Shown piece after piece: positions 1 to 7,676 of a stretch of 64,000 nucleotides of DNA; the first letter of the stretch is position 1; each line of letters starts with the position of its first letter. Made by a program: the position numbers and the translations under genes. Under the pieces are notes generated by a model. The model ran no database searches. It was given only the letters and a program-made list of their open reading frames with translations, and was not told the origin of the DNA. The DNA comes from JAALLB01 sp017643495 (lineage in GTDB: Bacteria > Pseudomonadota > Alphaproteobacteria > Rhizobiales > Rhizobiaceae): the NCBI GenBank assembly GCA_965216105.1, contig OZ244147.1, forward strand, positions 1,116,001-1,180,000. Reading direction: 5' to 3'.

Positions 1-1235
1 AAATGGCGATGGATGCATTGCGCTGCCCGCCAGGTGATTCCGGTGTCCAGGATCTTTCAGGCGGTGAAAAACGCCGCGTTGCGTTGTGCAAGCTCCTGCT
101 TTCCCAGCCCGACCTGCTGCTGCTTGACGAACCGACCAACCACCTTGATGCTGAAACCATTGCATGGCTTGAAAAGCATTTGCGGGAATACCCGGGTTCC
201 GTGCTGATGATTACCCACGACCGCTACTTCCTTGACAATGTTACGGGCTGGATCCTCGAACTCGACCGGGGTCGCGGCATTCCGTATGAAGGCAATTATA
301 CCGCCTATCTGGAGAAGAAGGCGAAGCGCATGCAGCAGGAAGGGCGCGAGGAAGCAGCCCGCCAGCGTGCCATTGCAGCGGAGGCAGGCTGGATCAATTC
401 AAGCCCGAAAGCCCGTCAGGCAAAATCCAAGGCCCGTATTCGTGCCTATGACGAACTGGTCAAGGCTGCGAGCGAGCGCACGCCACAAAACGCGCAGATC
501 ATCATTCCGGTCGGGGAGCGGCTTGGCGATGTCGTGATCGAGGCGGAAAACCTTTCCAAGGGCTATGGCGACCGGCTGTTGATTGATGATCTCGACTTCA
601 AACTGCCGCCGGGTGGCATTGTTGGTGTCATCGGGCCGAACGGTGCCGGTAAAACCACATTGTTCCGGATGATAACCGGTCAGGAGCAACCCGATAGTGG
701 CGACATCCGCGTCGGTGATACGGTCGATCTTGGTTATGTCGACCAGAGTCGCGATGCACTTGATGGCAGCAAGACTGTCTGGGAAGAAATTTCGGGTGGC
801 AATGACATCATCAAACTCGGCAAGCACGAAGTGAACAGCCGGGCTTATTGTTCATCCTTCAATTTCAAGGGTGGTGACCAGCAGCAGAAGGTTGGCACGC
901 TTTCGGGCGGTCAGCGTAACCGCGTGCATCTGGCCAAGATGCTGAAGTCCGGCGGCAATGTCATCCTGCTCGACGAACCGACCAATGACCTTGACACCGA
1001 GACGCTCGCCGCGCTTGAAGATGCGCTCGAAAATTTCGCCGGTTGCGCCGTTATTATCTCGCACGACCGGATGTTCCTCGACCGCCTGGCAACCCACATC
1101 CTCGCATTCGAAGGCGACAGCCATGTCGAATGGTTCGAGGGCAATTTCGAGGACTACGAACAGGACAAGATCAGAAGGCTGGGACCGGAAGCGGTGAACC
1201 CGAAGCGGGTAACGTATAAGAGATTGACGCGGTAG
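1..1235 (+). CDS. ettA: EttA-type ABC-F ATPase, 5' end outside the window
   Basis: Energy-dependent translational throttle A, a soluble ABC-F protein that binds the ribosomal E site and gates entry into elongation according to ATP/ADP. The reading frame is already open at base 3 and 410 codons are visible; the family is about 550 residues, so the first ATP-binding cassette is cut by the window edge. Visible parts are the first signature (LSGGEKRR) and Walker B (LLLLDEPTNHLD), the charged linker, the second Walker A (GPNGAGKT from about residue 211 of the visible part), the second signature (LSGGQRNR) and Walker B (ILLDEPTNDLD). The DALRCPP stretch before the first signature and the basic C-terminus ending in YKRLTR are typical of EttA rather than Uup. 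It converges tail to tail with the next gene, whose stop codon is adjacent. Confidence 0.93.
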   Translation, partial: MAMDALRCPPGDSGVQDLSGGEKRRVALCKLLLSQPDLLLLDEPTNHLDAETIAWLEKHLREYPGSVLMITHDRYFLDNVTGWILELDRGRGIPYEGNYTAYLEKKAKRMQQEGREEAARQRAIAAEAGWINSSPKARQAKSKARIRAYDELVKAASERTPQNAQIIIPVGERLGDVVIEAENLSKGYGDRLLIDDLDFKLPPGGIVGVIGPNGAGKTTLFRMITGQEQPDSGDIRVGDTVDLGYVDQSRDALDGSKTVWEEISGGNDIIKLGKHEVNSRAYCSSFNFKGGDQQQKVGTLSGGQRNRVHLAKMLKSGGNVILLDEPTNDLDTETLAALEDALENFAGCAVIISHDRMFLDRLATHILAFEGDSHVEWFEGNFEDYEQDKIRRLGPEAVNPKRVTYKRLTR

Positions 1236-1841
1236 TCAGTCCCTGAAAGGCTCGAACTGCTCGACAGCAGGACTGTCCGGCCACGCGACAAGTTTTCCTG
1301 TTGAGAGCGGTTTCCTGCCGAGCACAATCCAGGGATCGTCCACGGTTCCAATCTCCAGATCGACCCGCAAGCGGTCGCTGTGACTGGCGGCAAACTCCAA
1401 TGTTGTCAAACCGCTGTCAAAATCCCCGTTCAGCAGACCTTCGCCAATGCGCATGATCGAGCTGACCGGGATCAACTCTTTCCACCGGTCAAGATCGGCA
1501 TATTTACGCGTTGCTGGCTGAAGGGCGAGCGTTTTCGGCTCATCAATTTCCATTCGTGTCACAATGCCAAGCTGTTTTGAAGGTGAGATGAAAGTATCGA
1601 TGATGCGGATGCCGTGTTCGAAATGGCCTGTCGCGACCGTGTCCGCGCAATCGGGATGCACAGCTACCTGAATCATGAAATCTGCCTCTCCACGGGCGAT
1701 CATGGCGAGGCCGTCCTGAAATTTGTCGATCAACTCTACATGCGCCTGATGGAGGCCCCGGAAAGACAGGTAATTCCGGGTTACCATTTCATGATTGGTG
1801 CCGGATGGCCCGAGCGTGACGAAGACCGGACGTGATTTCAT
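1236..1841 (-). CDS. Prephenate dehydratase-fold protein, BacA-like
   Basis: A 201-residue protein with the periplasmic-binding-like fold of prephenate dehydratases. The N-terminal LGPSGTNHE matches the LGPxGTFSE signature of that family. There is no C-terminal ACT domain, so the usual phenylalanine feedback site is missing. The length fits the BacA group (prephenate decarboxylase of bacilysin synthesis), and proteins like this in rhizobia are often labelled BacA-like; the actual substrate is not shown by the sequence. I chose the start at 1841 because GGAG lies eight bases upstream; the frame remains open for a further 41 codons. The gene is divergent from the DRL-like gene at 1958, and the 116 bp between them must hold both promoters. 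Confidence 0.7.
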   Translation of the reverse strand: MKSRPVFVTLGPSGTNHEMVTRNYLSFRGLHQAHVELIDKFQDGLAMIARGEADFMIQVAVHPDCADTVATGHFEHGIRIIDTFISPSKQLGIVTRMEIDEPKTLALQPATRKYADLDRWKELIPVSSIMRIGEGLLNGDFDSGLTTLEFAASHSDRLRVDLEIGTVDDPWIVLGRKPLSTGKLVAWPDSPAVEQFEPFRD

Positions 1842-1957
1842 TTCCACTCCATGTGTTTTCTTTGGGTATATGCCTGTTTGGAATGCAAGCTTCGGCACAT
1901 CGTGTGATAATAGGAAACATCCATTCGCACATGTTGGAGACGAGGAGAATACACCCC

Positions 1958-3280
1958 ATGTCATTACACGAACAGCTCTTGAAACTTTCTGCCCAGCGAA
2001 AGCTGATCCGTGTCGGCGTGATCGGAGCCGGAAAGTTCGGCTCGATGTTTCTCAGCCAGGCTGCACTCATTCCGGGCATTCATGTCATCGGCATTGCCGA
2101 TCTCAATGTAAAACAGGCAAAATCCAACCTTCTCAATTCGCACTGGAACGAAGCCAAGTTTGGTGCTTCAAGCTTTGATGAAGCACTCAAGCACGGCACC
2201 ACCTATGTTTGCGACAGCTACGAGGAGCTGGTTACCCATCCGGTCATCGACATCATTGTCGAGGCTACCGGCAACCCGATCGTTGCTGCAGACCACATTC
2301 TTGCAGCTTTCAACAATGGCAAACACGTTGTCAGCGCCACGGTGGAACTCGATTCATTTTGCGGCATCAAGCTGGCAAGCCTGGCAAAATCGGCAGGCGT
2401 GATCTATTCGATGGCCTATGGAGACCAGCCCGCCATGACCTGTGAACTGGTCGACTGGGCGCGGACCTGCGGTTTCAAGGTGGCAGCCGCCGGTCGCGGG
2501 CACAAGTGGCATCCCGATTACCGGTTCTCGACACCGGACACGGTATGGAACCACTGGGGACTGACGCTGGAGCAGGTGGAAGCCGGACGACTCAACCCGA
2601 AAATGTTCAACTCGTTTCTGGATGGCACGAAACCGGCGATTGAATCAGCCGCCATTGCCAATGCCTGCGGGCTGGATGTCCCGGAAAACGGCCTGACCTA
2701 TCCGCTGGGTTCGATAGACGACATTCCCAGCCTGATGCGGCCCCGCCAGCATGGTGGTGTTCTGGAAAAGTCTGGCATGGTGGAAGTTATCAACGGATTG
2801 CGCGATGACGGATCCGAATACGGTTACAATATCCGGATGGGGGTCTTTGTCGTTGTGGAGGCCGAGACAGAGTATCAGCGCAAGTGTTTTGCGGAATACA
2901 AGGTGAAAACAGATGATAGCGGCAGGTACATGTGCCAGTACAAGCGCTGGCATCTGATCGGGCTTGAACTGGGCATGTCTGTCGCCAATGTTGCCCTTCG
3001 TGGTGAATCCACCGGGGTGGCGCGCGAAATGATCGGCGATGTTGTGGCGGTTTCCAAACGCGACCTGAAGGCCGGTGAAATACTGGACGGGGAAGGGGGC
3101 TACACGGTTGCCGGCCAGTTGCGCCCGGCAAGTGCCTCGATTTCGGGCAACATGTTGCCCCTCGGGCTTACCGGCGGTGTGAAAATGAAGCGCGATGTTG
3201 CGAAAGACAAGGTGCTTCTCTGGGATGATGTTGAGGTCGACGAGACCATAACTGCCGTGAAGCTGCGCCGTGACATCTAG
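1958..3280 (+). CDS. NAD(P)-dependent oxidoreductase with SAF domain, DXR-like (DRL) family candidate
   Basis: A 440-residue protein of the group annotated as predicted homoserine dehydrogenase. A Rossmann dinucleotide site (VGVIGAGKFG) starts about residue 20, followed by an EATGNP segment and a homoserine-dehydrogenase-like middle domain. The C-terminal part (VVAVSKRDLKAGEILDGEGG) is SAF-like. The Brucella abortus enzyme DRL, which converts deoxyxylulose phosphate to methylerythritol phosphate in place of Dxr, belongs to this family and has nearly this length. Other family members probably have other substrates, so the reaction is an inference. The start at 1958 follows GAGGAGAAT with good spacing; the frame is open upstream to 1832 but that part overlaps the divergent promoter region. 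It lies divergent from the BacA-like gene and 75 bp before an SDR gene in the same direction. Confidence 0.75.
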   Translation: MSLHEQLLKLSAQRKLIRVGVIGAGKFGSMFLSQAALIPGIHVIGIADLNVKQAKSNLLNSHWNEAKFGASSFDEALKHGTTYVCDSYEELVTHPVIDIIVEATGNPIVAADHILAAFNNGKHVVSATVELDSFCGIKLASLAKSAGVIYSMAYGDQPAMTCELVDWARTCGFKVAAAGRGHKWHPDYRFSTPDTVWNHWGLTLEQVEAGRLNPKMFNSFLDGTKPAIESAAIANACGLDVPENGLTYPLGSIDDIPSLMRPRQHGGVLEKSGMVEVINGLRDDGSEYGYNIRMGVFVVVEAETEYQRKCFAEYKVKTDDSGRYMCQYKRWHLIGLELGMSVANVALRGESTGVAREMIGDVVAVSKRDLKAGEILDGEGGYTVAGQLRPASASISGNMLPLGLTGGVKMKRDVAKDKVLLWDDVEVDETITAVKLRRDI

Positions 3281-3355
3281 AAATGATATCCAGAAATGAC
3301 TGTGGTCCGGCATTCTGGGGAATGGCGGGCAGACCAGAATAATTGAGGAGAGAGC

Positions 3356-4033
3356 ATGACCAGAATACTTGTGACAGGTGCCGGGCGCGGCATCGGGTTT
3401 GAACTGGCAAGACAGGCCCTGGACAAGGGATGGGAGGTTGTCGGGTCGGTCAGGACCAAAGATGCGGCGAAGTCGCTGAAGGAGCGGTTGCCGCAAATTA
3501 CCGTGTTGGAATTTGATGTGACTGACGGGAAGGCAATAAAACAAGCCGCCCGCACTCTTGATGGCCCTGTCGACATTCTGGTCAACAATGCCGGTGTCTA
3601 CGGTCCGCGGGATTTTCCAATAGCCGAGATCGATTGCGATGCCCTGCAGGAGCTTTACGAGATCAACGTGATCTCGCCGGTCCGTATTGTTCAGGCTTTC
3701 CTGAAAAACGTCAGGGCAAGTGACAGTCCCCGTATTGTCAACATATCCTCCCGGCTGGGCCTTACCTGGGTTTCTGCTGCCGGAAAAACCGCCTATTGCT
3801 CCTCCAAGGCGGCGCTGAACAGGATTACACAGGGCATGTCGGAAGAATTTGCCGGCGATGGCATTACCTGCATTGCCATGCATCCGGGGTGGGTCAGAAC
3901 AGACATGGGTGGTGACGCTGCAGATGAGGCGCCGGAAGAGAGTGCTGCCGGCATACTGGAAGTTATCGGATCAGCCGGTTTCAAGGACAATGGCAGCTTC
4001 ATCAATTTTGATGGGGAACGCTGGAACTGGTAA
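3356..4033 (+). CDS. Short-chain dehydrogenase/reductase
   Basis: A 225-residue classical SDR of the single-domain Rossmann fold. The cofactor motif TGAGRGIG is at residues 7-14, NNAG at 77-80, the catalytic Ser at about 131 and the YxxxK pair at Tyr147 and Lys151, so the active site looks intact. The sequence resembles sniffer/CsgA-like SDRs, whose substrates are mostly unknown. The start follows GAGGAGAGAGC, a strong ribosome-binding site. It follows the DRL-like gene by 75 bp in the same direction and may be cotranscribed, but nothing in the sequence ties the two reactions together. Confidence 0.9.
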   Translation: MTRILVTGAGRGIGFELARQALDKGWEVVGSVRTKDAAKSLKERLPQITVLEFDVTDGKAIKQAARTLDGPVDILVNNAGVYGPRDFPIAEIDCDALQELYEINVISPVRIVQAFLKNVRASDSPRIVNISSRLGLTWVSAAGKTAYCSSKAALNRITQGMSEEFAGDGITCIAMHPGWVRTDMGGDAADEAPEESAAGILEVIGSAGFKDNGSFINFDGERWNW

Positions 4034-4123
4034 TGGCAGTTCCGCTTTGCTTTTGCGTGGTTATGTGGAATTGTCTGACCGGGGCAGTTTGGAAACACCG
4101 GTCTAAGCCGCAAGTGGGGATAC

Positions 4124-5290
4124 ATGACAGAAGCAACAATGCCTGATCCGGCAACGGAAAACAAAATCCACGAATTTTCCTTCAGCGGAAATGCACGAGA
4201 ATATTTTGGCATCTGGATTGTCAATCTTCTGCTGAGCATCATTACGCTTGGCATATATACGGCCTGGGCCAAGGTTCGCCGCTTGCGCTATTTTTACGGG
4301 AACACATGGCTCGACGGACACAATTTCGAGTATCATGCAAAGCCGGTCCAGATACTGATCGGGCGCATCATCGCCATTTCGCTACTGATCGCTTACAACG
4401 TGGTCGCCGAATTTGTGCCAGTTCTCGCCCTTGTCCTGTTGATTCCATACCTGCTTGGCCTGCCATGGCTGATAAACAAGGCACTGCAATTCAACTCGCG
4501 GATGACCAGTTACCGCAATATACGGCTGGGTTTTGTCGGCAGTTATGGCAGGGCGCTTTGGGTCTTTATCGTGCTGCCACTCATTGTCCCGTTTGTTGCT
4601 GTTACTATCGGGACGGCAGCATTGTTTGTCTTTGGTTCCTTTCAGCAGGCAATGGGCGGAGCAGGGATGATCGTATTGCCAATACTGGGACTGTTGTTCC
4701 TGATCGGCTTTTTGCTGTTCGTGCCGTATATCTCGAAGCAGGCCAATTCATACCTCGCCAATGGGTTGCGTTTTGGAAGCTCCCGGTTTTCCGCGGAAAT
4801 TCCCCTGTCTGCCCTTTACCGCAACCTTGGTTTCTCCATGCTGCCATTGCTGGTTATCGTGGCCCTGTTCGTGCCGGTTCCGATTGTCATGATGATGGGC
4901 CTTGATGCTGCATCCGACATTGCCGGTGTGATGGCCGGCATTGCATCCTTTTTTGTGTATCTTGTATTGCTGGTTGCGTATCTTGCCTATTCGGCAGGCG
5001 TGCGGAACATCGCCTTCAATGCCACCACGATTGACGGTCAGCACCAGTTGCTTTCTGCGGTTCCGCGTTATGGATATGCCTGGGTGCTTGTTTCAAACCT
5101 GTTCGTATCCGTCATCACGATCGGCCTGATGATACCGTGGGCAGCGGTGCGCACATGGAAATACCTTGCCCGCCATACAGCCGTGCGATCAGTTACCGGT
5201 CTGGACCGCTTTACTGCGGATCAGGAAGCCCAGGGCAATGTGGCTGCGGCAGAGTATCTTGATATAGACGGCATCGATTTCGGGCTTTGA
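4124..5290 (+). CDS. DUF898 (YjgN-like) polytopic membrane protein
   Basis: A 388-residue inner-membrane protein of the DUF898/YjgN family, whose function is not established. The N-terminus is short and cytoplasmic-looking, followed by the family opening FSFSGNAREYFGIWIVNLLL and then several hydrophobic segments between about residues 25 and 345. The repeated pattern of a membrane pair followed by a segment such as AYLAYSAGVRNIAFNATTIDGQ is typical. The stop codon at 5288-5290 lies two bases before the ATG of the M48 peptidase, so the two are very probably one transcript and translationally coupled. Confidence 0.85.
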   Translation: MTEATMPDPATENKIHEFSFSGNAREYFGIWIVNLLLSIITLGIYTAWAKVRRLRYFYGNTWLDGHNFEYHAKPVQILIGRIIAISLLIAYNVVAEFVPVLALVLLIPYLLGLPWLINKALQFNSRMTSYRNIRLGFVGSYGRALWVFIVLPLIVPFVAVTIGTAALFVFGSFQQAMGGAGMIVLPILGLLFLIGFLLFVPYISKQANSYLANGLRFGSSRFSAEIPLSALYRNLGFSMLPLLVIVALFVPVPIVMMMGLDAASDIAGVMAGIASFFVYLVLLVAYLAYSAGVRNIAFNATTIDGQHQLLSAVPRYGYAWVLVSNLFVSVITIGLMIPWAAVRTWKYLARHTAVRSVTGLDRFTADQEAQGNVAAAEYLDIDGIDFGL

Positions 5291-5292
5291 TC

Positions 5293-6336
5293 ATGGCTGC
5301 AGGATTTGAAGGAAAACTGGAGGGGCGGTATTTCGTCCCCGAGAGTTCCTTCAGCCATCCTGCAAGCCTTGAAATGCGTGACGGCAGCCTGGTTGTGACG
5401 ATCCCGGAAACCGGACAGACACACATGCCGGAATTTGCCGAGCTCGGCGACCGGCTGGGAAATGTTCCAAGAAAGATACTGTTTGAAGACGGCAGCGTCT
5501 TTGAGTGCCCGGACAATGATGCGGTTGACCGGGCATTTCACAGGGAACTGAGTTTTTTCAGCCGGATGAGTCGTTGGGAGGCTTCCTGGAAGTTCATCGT
5601 CTTTGCCTGCCTTGCTACTGTCGCAGTCGTGTTCGGACTTTATCGTTACGGATTGCCTGTTGCTGCCAATCTGGCCGCATGGGCAACGCCGTCAGGTGTA
5701 GTTGCCACCATAGACAGAAGCACGCTCGACACCGTCGACAGGCTGGTATTCAAACCGTCAAATCTGGATGAAGACGAGCAGGAACGGTACCGCTCGGTGT
5801 TCGCGGAATTGCGTTCGGCTGCGGGGCTGGGGGACGGTGACACCCGGCTCCTGTTCAGGGATGGTGGGAAGCTTGGTGCCAATGCGGTCGCGTTGCCGGG
5901 CGGAACCGTGATCCTGACAGACCAACTGGCACAACTTGCCAAACATGATGACGAGATTGCCGGTGTGCTTGCTCACGAGATTGGCCATGTCACGGGGCGT
6001 CATTCACTCAGACAGGTTTATCGTGCGCTCGGTATCGGTTTCATGGTGGCTGTCATTCTCGGTGACACCAGCCAGTTGCTGGACAATATCGTCAGTCAAC
6101 TGGCCTTGCTGGACACGCTTTCCTACTCGCGCAAATTCGAGAACGAGGCTGATGGAACAAGTGTCATGATCATGAACGAAACCGGCCGCAACCCCCTTGC
6201 CTTCATGGACCTGATTGACCGGGTGTTTGAAGAGGCAGGCGTGGAAAACGAGCAGAGCGGCTGGTTGTCGACGCATCCGGGGAACCGGGAACGACGCGAA
6301 GAGGTCATTCGCCGGATTGATGAACTTCCGCAATAA
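5293..6336 (+). CDS. M48-family zinc metallopeptidase with one membrane anchor
   Basis: A 347-residue peptidase. The first ~90 residues form a small soluble domain, then one membrane segment lies at about 100-118, and the M48 domain follows. The zinc motif HEIGH begins at His228 (His228, Glu229, His232), with the downstream third ligand in ENEADG at Glu285; the catalytic set is complete. The catalytic domain should be periplasmic if the N-terminus is cytoplasmic. A TTG at 5287 is in frame two codons upstream, but the ATG at 5293 is preferred. It directly follows the DUF898 gene, which suggests the two membrane proteins act together, perhaps in envelope protein quality control; that is inference. 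Confidence 0.9.
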   Translation: MAAGFEGKLEGRYFVPESSFSHPASLEMRDGSLVVTIPETGQTHMPEFAELGDRLGNVPRKILFEDGSVFECPDNDAVDRAFHRELSFFSRMSRWEASWKFIVFACLATVAVVFGLYRYGLPVAANLAAWATPSGVVATIDRSTLDTVDRLVFKPSNLDEDEQERYRSVFAELRSAAGLGDGDTRLLFRDGGKLGANAVALPGGTVILTDQLAQLAKHDDEIAGVLAHEIGHVTGRHSLRQVYRALGIGFMVAVILGDTSQLLDNIVSQLALLDTLSYSRKFENEADGTSVMIMNETGRNPLAFMDLIDRVFEEAGVENEQSGWLSTHPGNRERREEVIRRIDELPQ

Positions 6337-6377
6337 TCCCGGGATTCTCGACACACCTTTGCACAGTGATGCAACGA

Positions 6378-6950
6378 TCAGCGGCTCATTCCGTGATACT
6401 CGTCATTCGGTTGTTTGTCGGTTGCTGCAGACATCCGGTTTGACATGTTGAAGAAGCTGGCGACTGCCGCAATGTCCCATATCTCCCGGTCATTCCAGCC
6501 TGCATCACGAAGTGCTTGCCGGTCCGGTTCGTCAATGGTTTCCGGTTGCTTGGTCAGTTTCCAAGAGAAATCGAGTGCTGCCCTGATCTTCGGTTCAAGT
6601 TCTGCCGTGCGGTAATTCATGACAAGCTGTTCCCCGAGTTTCGGGTCACCTGACAATTGGCGGACTGCTGCGCCATGTGCTGTCAGGCAGTAGTAGCAAT
6701 GGTTGGCGGAGGAAACGACAACGGCGATCATTTCGCGCTCAAGCTTGGTCAGGCCTGAATCGCCAAGCATCAGGTCATTGTAGAGATTGGTAAAACCGTC
6801 AAACTTGGTTGAATGCCACGCATAGGCTTTCAGGACATTGGGAACGAAGCCGATTTTCTCTTTGCAGATATCCAGGTATTTTTCCTGCCGCCCGGTCAGC
6901 TTTTCTTCTTCCTCGGGCATATCGAGTGCAACAATCGGTTTGCTGGTCAT
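6378..6950 (-). CDS. AhpD-like peroxidase-related protein
   Basis: A 190-residue member of the carboxymuconolactone decarboxylase/AhpD superfamily, in the group called uncharacterised peroxidase-related enzyme. The redox motif CYYC is at residues 85-88, followed by LTAHG with His92, as in AhpD where the Cys pair and His make the peroxidase relay. The ATG at 6962 would add four residues, but the bases after it (GGAGG) form the ribosome-binding site for the ATG at 6950, which is therefore the likely start. It is divergent from the MOSC gene with 75 bp between them. Confidence 0.85.
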   Translation of the reverse strand: MTSKPIVALDMPEEEEKLTGRQEKYLDICKEKIGFVPNVLKAYAWHSTKFDGFTNLYNDLMLGDSGLTKLEREMIAVVVSSANHCYYCLTAHGAAVRQLSGDPKLGEQLVMNYRTAELEPKIRAALDFSWKLTKQPETIDEPDRQALRDAGWNDREIWDIAAVASFFNMSNRMSAATDKQPNDEYHGMSR

Positions 6951-7025
6951 GGGAACCTCCATCTGAGAATATTCGGGTGAAGCTTAGAGGGGAATCGCTT
7001 ACCTTGCCAAGCCACAAGGAGACCA

Positions 7026-7628
7026 ATGATGAAAACCATTCCCCCGAGAAAAATTGAAGGCAAACTGACCCGGGTTCTTAAGGCGGAGGGAACGGACTTT
7101 GTCTCCCGGCCAGTGGATATGCTGGAGGTTCGGTATACCGGGATTGAGGGTGACTTTCATCAGGGCACCAGCCGCAAGTCCGGCAGCCGCGAGCCGTGGT
7201 ATCCGCGAGGCACGGAGATGCGCAACGAACGGCAGTTATCAATCCTTTCCGAAGAAGAACTTGTCGAGATTGCCGGTGCCATGGAGATTGAGCAGGTGGA
7301 TCCGGGCTGGATAGGTGCCAATCTGGTTTTTGAGGGCATTCCCCGCCTGAGCTACCTGCCGCCAAGAACCCTGATCTTTTTCGAGGGTGGGGTGACCTTG
7401 CGAATTGACGGATACAATGCTCCCTGCAGGCTGGCCGGCGGTTCAATCGCTACCCATGCCGGGCTGGTTGAAAGCGACGAGGACCCGACCCGGACTGACA
7501 CTGCGATGATGTTCAAGGATGCCGCGCACATGAAGCGAGGACTTGTGGCCTGGGTGGAACGGGAAGGAAATATCAGGGCCGGGGAATCGTTCACCGCCCG
7601 GATATGGGAGCAATGGCTATATGAATAA
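7026..7628 (+). CDS. MOSC-domain protein
   Basis: A 200-residue MOSC-domain protein (beta-barrel fold related to the C-terminal part of molybdenum cofactor sulfurase). The conserved Cys of the family is visible in NAPCRL at Cys134, and the segment RQLSILSEEEL followed by GANLVFEGI is typical of the domain. These proteins are thought to carry sulfur or bind molybdenum cofactor, or to handle reactive oxo/amidoxime substrates; the specific role here is unknown. Translation can start at 7026 or at the adjacent ATG at 7029, after AAGGAGACC. Confidence 0.85.
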   Translation: MMKTIPPRKIEGKLTRVLKAEGTDFVSRPVDMLEVRYTGIEGDFHQGTSRKSGSREPWYPRGTEMRNERQLSILSEEELVEIAGAMEIEQVDPGWIGANLVFEGIPRLSYLPPRTLIFFEGGVTLRIDGYNAPCRLAGGSIATHAGLVESDEDPTRTDTAMMFKDAAHMKRGLVAWVEREGNIRAGESFTARIWEQWLYE

Positions 7629-7640
7629 CATGTGACCATA

Positions 7641-7670
7641 TTGACACGTGACTAAATAGTAACATACAAG
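7641..7670 (+). promoter_or_regulatory. Candidate promoter of the ArsR-AHSA1 gene
   Basis: A perfect -35 hexamer TTGACA is at 7641-7646 and a 4/6 -10 match TACAAG at 7665-7670, spacer 18. Transcription would start at about 7677, which is the A of the ATG. No purine-rich ribosome-binding site precedes that ATG, so the message may be leaderless. Two GTGAC direct repeats (7632-7636 and 7647-7651) flank and overlap the -35 and could be half-sites for the ArsR product. This is inference from hexamers only. Confidence 0.4.
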
Positions 7671-7676
7671 TTTGCC

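Noticed and set aside
2645..3883. Long minus-strand open frame (412 codons) opposite the DRL-like and SDR genes
   Set aside because: It is the antisense of two genes with clear motifs, its translation shows no domain, and it has no ribosome-binding site.
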